A stretch of 10,128 nucleotides of DNA. Source: Betaproteobacteria bacterium. GTDB lineage: Bacteria > Pseudomonadota > Gammaproteobacteria > Burkholderiales > SG8-39. The notes under the pieces were generated by a model. It did not search any database. It was not told the DNA's origin and saw only the letters and a list, made by a program, of their open reading frames with translations. The stretch spans positions 1-10,128 of the forward strand of contig SHXL01000097.1 of the NCBI GenBank assembly GCA_009693345.1. The letters run 5' to 3'. The position numbers and the translations under genes are program-made. Of the stretch, positions 7,381 through 10,128 are shown in pieces; positions within the stretch are counted from its first letter, which is position 1, and every line of letters starts with the position of its first letter.

Positions 7381-7758
7381 TCAAGGTGCTGCGGATCCGT
7401 ACATACCGATCCAGTGCCGCGCAATCTCGTCGCGACGCGCGAACCAGACCTGGCCTTTCTGCGTCATGTGGCGAAGAATTTCGTCAAGACCGCTAATGCG
7501 TGCCGGCCGCCCGACAATGCGAAGATGGAGGCCGATCGTCAGCATCTTCGGCGATGTCGCGCCCTCCTCCCAAAGGCAGTCGAAAGCGTCGTTAGTGTAG
7601 TCGGCAAAGTCCTTGCCACGGACGAACACCACCTCGGGAATCTGGAAACGCATGTCGTTGGTATCGAGACAGTACGGCAGAACAAGATGGCGACGTCCGT
7701 CAACATCGACGAAGTGCGGCAGGTCAGTGGATGATCCGGCTTCCCCCCTCCCAGCCAT
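7381..7758 (-). pseudogene. C-terminal remnant of a CE4/PuuE-type polysaccharide deacetylase or allantoinase
   Basis: About 125 codons resemble the end of the PuuE-like branch of the NodB/CE4 superfamily (cofactor-free allantoinases and cyclic amide or imide hydrolases). Recognisable pieces are PHFVDVDG, LPYCLDTNDMRF, EEGATSPKMLTIGLHLRIVGRPAR and the end QVWFARRDEIARHW. Full proteins are about 300 residues, so the N-terminal two thirds, with the metal-binding and most catalytic residues, is absent. Homology begins only at GSSTDLP, just after a G6 run (7742-7747), and the ATG at 7758 has no ribosome site. A second ATG at 7769 has a better one (GAGGGGG) but is in another frame. The surviving part has no stop or frameshift, so the loss looks recent. 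It lies 21 bases downstream of ubiX, same strand. Alternatives are a real short protein or an assembly join. Confidence 0.75.
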
Positions 7759-7779
7759 TTCAGCGCCATCAATGCCCCC
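7759..7779. other. Probable deletion junction between ubiX and the deacetylase remnant
   Basis: This is the 21-base gap between the ubiX stop and the remnant's first ATG. With the G6 run at 7742-7747 and the atypical ubiX tail (to about 7812), it brackets the likely breakpoint. No insertion-sequence end, attachment site or clear flanking repeat is visible. Confidence 0.4.
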
Positions 7780-8364
7780 TCATGAGCGCAATCTATCCCG
7801 TGTTCGCGCCCCCTGCCAGCGCCTGACCAGCCCGCTGTCGACCTCGAACAGGTCCAGCACGCGTCCAACACTGTGGTTGACGGCATCGTCGAGGCTGCGC
7901 GGAGCGTTGTAGAACGCAGGCATCGGCGGCGCGATGATGGCGCCCATCTCCGCGGCTTGCAGGAGCAGCCGGCAGTGGCCCACGTGCAGCGGCGTCTCCC
8001 TCGGCATCAGCACCAGCCTGCGGCGCTCCTTGAGGACCACGTCCGCCGCCCGCACCACCAGGTTGTCCGAGTACGAATTGACGATGCCCGAGAGCGTCTT
8101 CATGGAACAGGGCGCGACAATCATGCCGGCGGTCCTGAACGAACCGCTGGCGATGCTCGCGGCGAGATCCTGGTCGCTGTGGACATGATGCGCCAGTTTT
8201 TCGACGTCCTTCACCTTGCGGCCGGTCTCGATCGCCAGGGTCAGGCGGCCGGTCTTGCTGATCACCAGGTGCACCTCGAGCTTCGGCACTGCACGCAGGG
8301 CCTCGAGCAAGCGCACGCCGTAAATGGCGCCGCTGGACCCGGTAATTGCGACGATGAGACGCAT
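7780..8364 (-). CDS. ubiX: Flavin prenyltransferase, UbiX/Pad1 family
   Basis: A 194-residue enzyme that attaches a dimethylallyl group to FMN, giving the prenyl-FMN cofactor of UbiD-type decarboxylases. The nucleotide-binding GSSGAIYG (9-16), Ser36, APCSMKTL (84-91), ERRRLVLMPRETPL (113-126) and PAFY (149-152) are present. Compared from memory with Pseudomonas aeruginosa UbiX, Arg105, Lys112, Arg122, Glu123, Tyr152, Arg168 and Trp183 all fall at one constant offset from its active-site residues, so the enzyme should be active. ATG 8364 is chosen over the frame's earlier start at 8391 because homology begins at MRLIVAITG; no clear ribosome site precedes it. The 11 residues after Trp183 (QGARTRDRLRS) look unlike the family and may be read-through into a deletion scar. 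No ubiD is in the window, so its client is elsewhere. Divergent from the Rieske oxygenase genes. Confidence 0.93.
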   Translation of the reverse strand: MRLIVAITGSSGAIYGVRLLEALRAVPKLEVHLVISKTGRLTLAIETGRKVKDVEKLAHHVHSDQDLAASIASGSFRTAGMIVAPCSMKTLSGIVNSYSDNLVVRAADVVLKERRRLVLMPRETPLHVGHCRLLLQAAEMGAIIAPPMPAFYNAPRSLDDAVNHSVGRVLDLFEVDSGLVRRWQGARTRDRLRS

Positions 8365-8376
8365 TCGCGGATAATA
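8346..8376. promoter_or_regulatory. Candidate promoter core between ubiX and the oxygenase genes
   Basis: Only 48 bases (8365-8412) separate the two divergent starts. On the plus strand TTGCGA (8346-8351), 18 bases and GATAAT (8370-8375) form a plausible sigma-70 promoter for the oxygenase; its -35 lies inside the ubiX 5' end. On the minus strand TATTAT (8376-8371) with TTCACA (8401-8396), 19 bases apart, could serve ubiX and would give an almost leaderless transcript. The two -10 elements share the same AT-rich bases. These are by-eye matches only. Confidence 0.35.
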
Positions 8377-8412
8377 GCCCGCTCTCTGCATCGCGTGTGA
8401 AAGGGGAATCAG

Positions 8413-9747
8413 ATGCTCAAGGAACGCAATCCAGATCTGTCAAAGTTTGTCGAGCCGGACCGCGTGCGAAAAGAGGTCTATACCGACGAGGAAATTTTCG
8501 AGCGCGAAATGGAACGCATCCACGAAACCGTGTGGATCTACTGCGGCCACGAAACGCAGGTGCCGAAGGCGGGCGACTACTACACCGTGCAGATCGGCCG
8601 CCAGCCGATGATCATGGTGCGGGGCTCGAACGGCAAGGTAAACGTGCTCTACAACCGCTGCCCGCACCGCGGCAACATGATCTGCGGCGACCGCAAGGGC
8701 AACACCGGGGAATTCTTCCGCTGCTCCTACCACGCCTGGACCTTCCAGCTCGACGGCAAGCTGAAGACCATTCCGATGAAATCGGCCTACGAGGGCACGC
8801 GCTTGGAAAAGGGAAATACACGCGACAACCATGAGTGCAACATGAAGCGGGCGGCGCGCGTGGAGAACTACCGCGGTTTCGTCTTCGCCAGCCTGGCAAA
8901 GGACGGTCCTTCATTAAAAGCTTTTTGGGGTAAAAGCATTGCGGCGTTCGACGACATGTGCGACCGCGCCCCCGCGGGGGAGGTCGAAGTGGTGCCGAAC
9001 TGCTTTCGCGTCATCCAGCATTCGAACTGGAAGCTGTTCCTCGAAAACCAGCTCGACGCGCTGCATCCCTCTGTGGTGCACCAGTCTACTGGCCGCGCCG
9101 CGCACGAAGTCGAGAAAATCCTCGCGAAGAAAGCGAAAGGCGGCGCGGTGCCGCTGTCGTATCACATGCTGTCCGCGTTCGCGACCGTGACCATCGACAA
9201 GTGGGACGACTTCCAGACTATCAACTACCCCTACGGCCACTGCATCCTCACCGGCTACATGGGCCTGCGGCCGCAGGACCCGGACACGCTCGCCTACGAC
9301 AAGGTGATGCTCAAGGCCTACGGCAGGAAGAGGTTCGAGGAGATCGTCGGCGTCAACATTCACCACGTGCTGGTCTATCCCGGACTGTCGGTGCAATCGC
9401 CGCTGCAGCAGCTGCGCGCGGTGCGCCCGCTGGGCGTGGACCGCACCCTGACCGAAATCTGGCATTTCCGCCTCAAGGGCGCGCCCGAGGCGATCTACCG
9501 CCGTTCGCTCGCCTACTACAACCTGGTGAATTCGCCGGCGACGCTGATCAACGCCGACGACCTGGAGAATTTCTGGAAATGCCACACCGGCTTGTCGTCG
9601 GATGGCGGCGACTGGGTGAGCTTCGCGCGCCACCACGGCCGCGACATCGAGGAAAAAGGCGTGGTCTCCTCCGGCCCGAAGATGGGCACTTCCGAGGCGC
9701 CAATGAGAAATCAAATGAAAGCCTGGGCGAAGTACATGCAGGCATGA
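8413..9747 (+). CDS. Rieske ring-hydroxylating oxygenase, alpha (catalytic) subunit
   Basis: A 444-residue catalytic subunit of an aromatic-ring-hydroxylating dioxygenase, which adds oxygen to an aromatic ring using electrons from a reductase/ferredoxin. The Rieske [2Fe-2S] domain has Cys83, His85, Cys104 and His107 (CPHRG ... CSYHAW), with 18 residues between the pairs. The catalytic domain has NWKLFLEN (205-212) with Asp215, His218 and His223 (DxxHxxxxH), and the third iron ligand is probably Asp382 or Asp383 in NADDLENFW. All key residues are intact. ATG 8413 follows AAGGGGAA. The stop overlaps the start of the beta subunit (ATGA), so they are co-translated. No ferredoxin or reductase gene is visible yet; it may follow the beta subunit. 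The class (benzoate, salicylate, phthalate or other) cannot be settled from motifs. The family-typical bridging aspartate (215) is present. AT-rich codons cluster at residues 167-176. Confidence 0.93.
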   Translation: MLKERNPDLSKFVEPDRVRKEVYTDEEIFEREMERIHETVWIYCGHETQVPKAGDYYTVQIGRQPMIMVRGSNGKVNVLYNRCPHRGNMICGDRKGNTGEFFRCSYHAWTFQLDGKLKTIPMKSAYEGTRLEKGNTRDNHECNMKRAARVENYRGFVFASLAKDGPSLKAFWGKSIAAFDDMCDRAPAGEVEVVPNCFRVIQHSNWKLFLENQLDALHPSVVHQSTGRAAHEVEKILAKKAKGGAVPLSYHMLSAFATVTIDKWDDFQTINYPYGHCILTGYMGLRPQDPDTLAYDKVMLKAYGRKRFEEIVGVNIHHVLVYPGLSVQSPLQQLRAVRPLGVDRTLTEIWHFRLKGAPEAIYRRSLAYYNLVNSPATLINADDLENFWKCHTGLSSDGGDWVSFARHHGRDIEEKGVVSSGPKMGTSEAPMRNQMKAWAKYMQA

Positions 9748-10128
9748 AAACTCAATACGACGTAGAGCAATTCCTCTACAAGCAGTCGGAGCTGCTCGAC
9801 ACGAAGCAATGGCGGAAGTGGATCAACCTGTTTACGCCCGAGGGTATCTACTGGATGCCGCCGGACGCCTCCTACAAGACCTGGGAGGGCCAGCCCGCGA
9901 TCTTCGCCGAGGACAAGAACCTGATGACGGTGCGCATGCTGCGCGTGCTGCACCCGGACGCCTGGTCGCAGCGCCCGCTGTGGGAAACGAACCATGTTGT
10001 TTCAAATGTTTCCATTCTCAAAGAATCCAAGAACGGGGACGTGGAAGTCCGCTCGCGCTTCCACATGATGGAACTACGCCGCGACGATGTCCGACATTTC
10101 GCAGGCTCTTATCTTCATAAGTTGAAAA
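9744..10128 (+). CDS. Ring-hydroxylating oxygenase beta subunit (3' end missing)
   Basis: An open frame begins at the ATG that overlaps the alpha stop by 4 bases and runs 128 codons to the window edge without a stop. The sequence (VEQFLYKQSELLDTKQWRKW, then LFTPEGIYWMPPD, then ETNHVVSNV and FHMMELRRDD) is typical of the small, SnoaL/NTF2-fold beta subunit, which is usually about 160 residues. The last 30 or so are therefore cut off. Beta subunits are structural and join alpha in an alpha3beta3 hexamer; presence of this subunit excludes the alpha-only oxygenase classes. The stretch 9990-10029 and the final 35 bases are richer in A/T than the rest. Family assignment is firm. Confidence 0.88.
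   Translation, partial: MKTQYDVEQFLYKQSELLDTKQWRKWINLFTPEGIYWMPPDASYKTWEGQPAIFAEDKNLMTVRMLRVLHPDAWSQRPLWETNHVVSNVSILKESKNGDVEVRSRFHMMELRRDDVRHFAGSYLHKLK

Noticed and set aside
7745..7823. Similar C-rich segments (about 7745-7756 and 7809-7820) as deletion-flanking repeats
   Set aside because: Matches are short and imperfect, no better than expected in such C-rich DNA.

Overview
The window looks like part of a catabolic region from a high-GC Burkholderiales-like betaproteobacterium. The basis is GC-rich DNA (very roughly two thirds by eye), a TctA/TctC (Bug) tripartite tricarboxylate transporter pair, which is heavily expanded in that order, and tightly packed aromatic-degradation enzymes. 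No tRNA, rRNA, CRISPR array, transposase or prophage gene is visible. Both ends cut through genes.

Left part (about 1-2458, + strand): the membrane permease of a TTT transporter (TctA family, missing its first residues) is followed 9 bases later by a protein of the 4,5-dihydroxyphthalate decarboxylase (Pht5-like) family. This unit converges on a three-gene minus-strand operon (6090 down to 2455): a [2Fe-2S] subunit (IorA type), a Tat-exported molybdopterin-binding subunit (IorB type) and a TctC/Bug periplasmic binding protein. The two units end in one shared CTAG.

Middle (6189-7361, + strand): a CoxE-like VWA-domain protein is divergent from the molybdenum hydroxylase and is probably a maturation factor for it. 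Its usual MoxR-type AAA+ partner is not in the window. It is followed by a minus-strand remnant (7381-7758) of a CE4/PuuE-type deacetylase or allantoinase. The remnant keeps only the C-terminal third and abuts the 3' end of ubiX.

Right part (7780-10128): ubiX (flavin prenyltransferase, minus strand) is divergent, across only 48 bases, from a two-component Rieske ring-hydroxylating oxygenase. The alpha subunit is complete. The beta subunit overlaps it by ATGA and runs off the window.

The genes fit one theme: uptake of an (aromatic) carboxylate by Bug plus TctA, hydroxylation by a periplasmic molybdenum hydroxylase and/or a cytoplasmic Rieske oxygenase, and decarboxylation by the Pht5-like protein and possibly a prenyl-FMN-dependent UbiD enzyme encoded outside the window. 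The substrate cannot be read from the sequence. No component is clearly a new family. The unusual parts are the combination, the VWA protein without its AAA+ partner, and the deletion scar behind ubiX.
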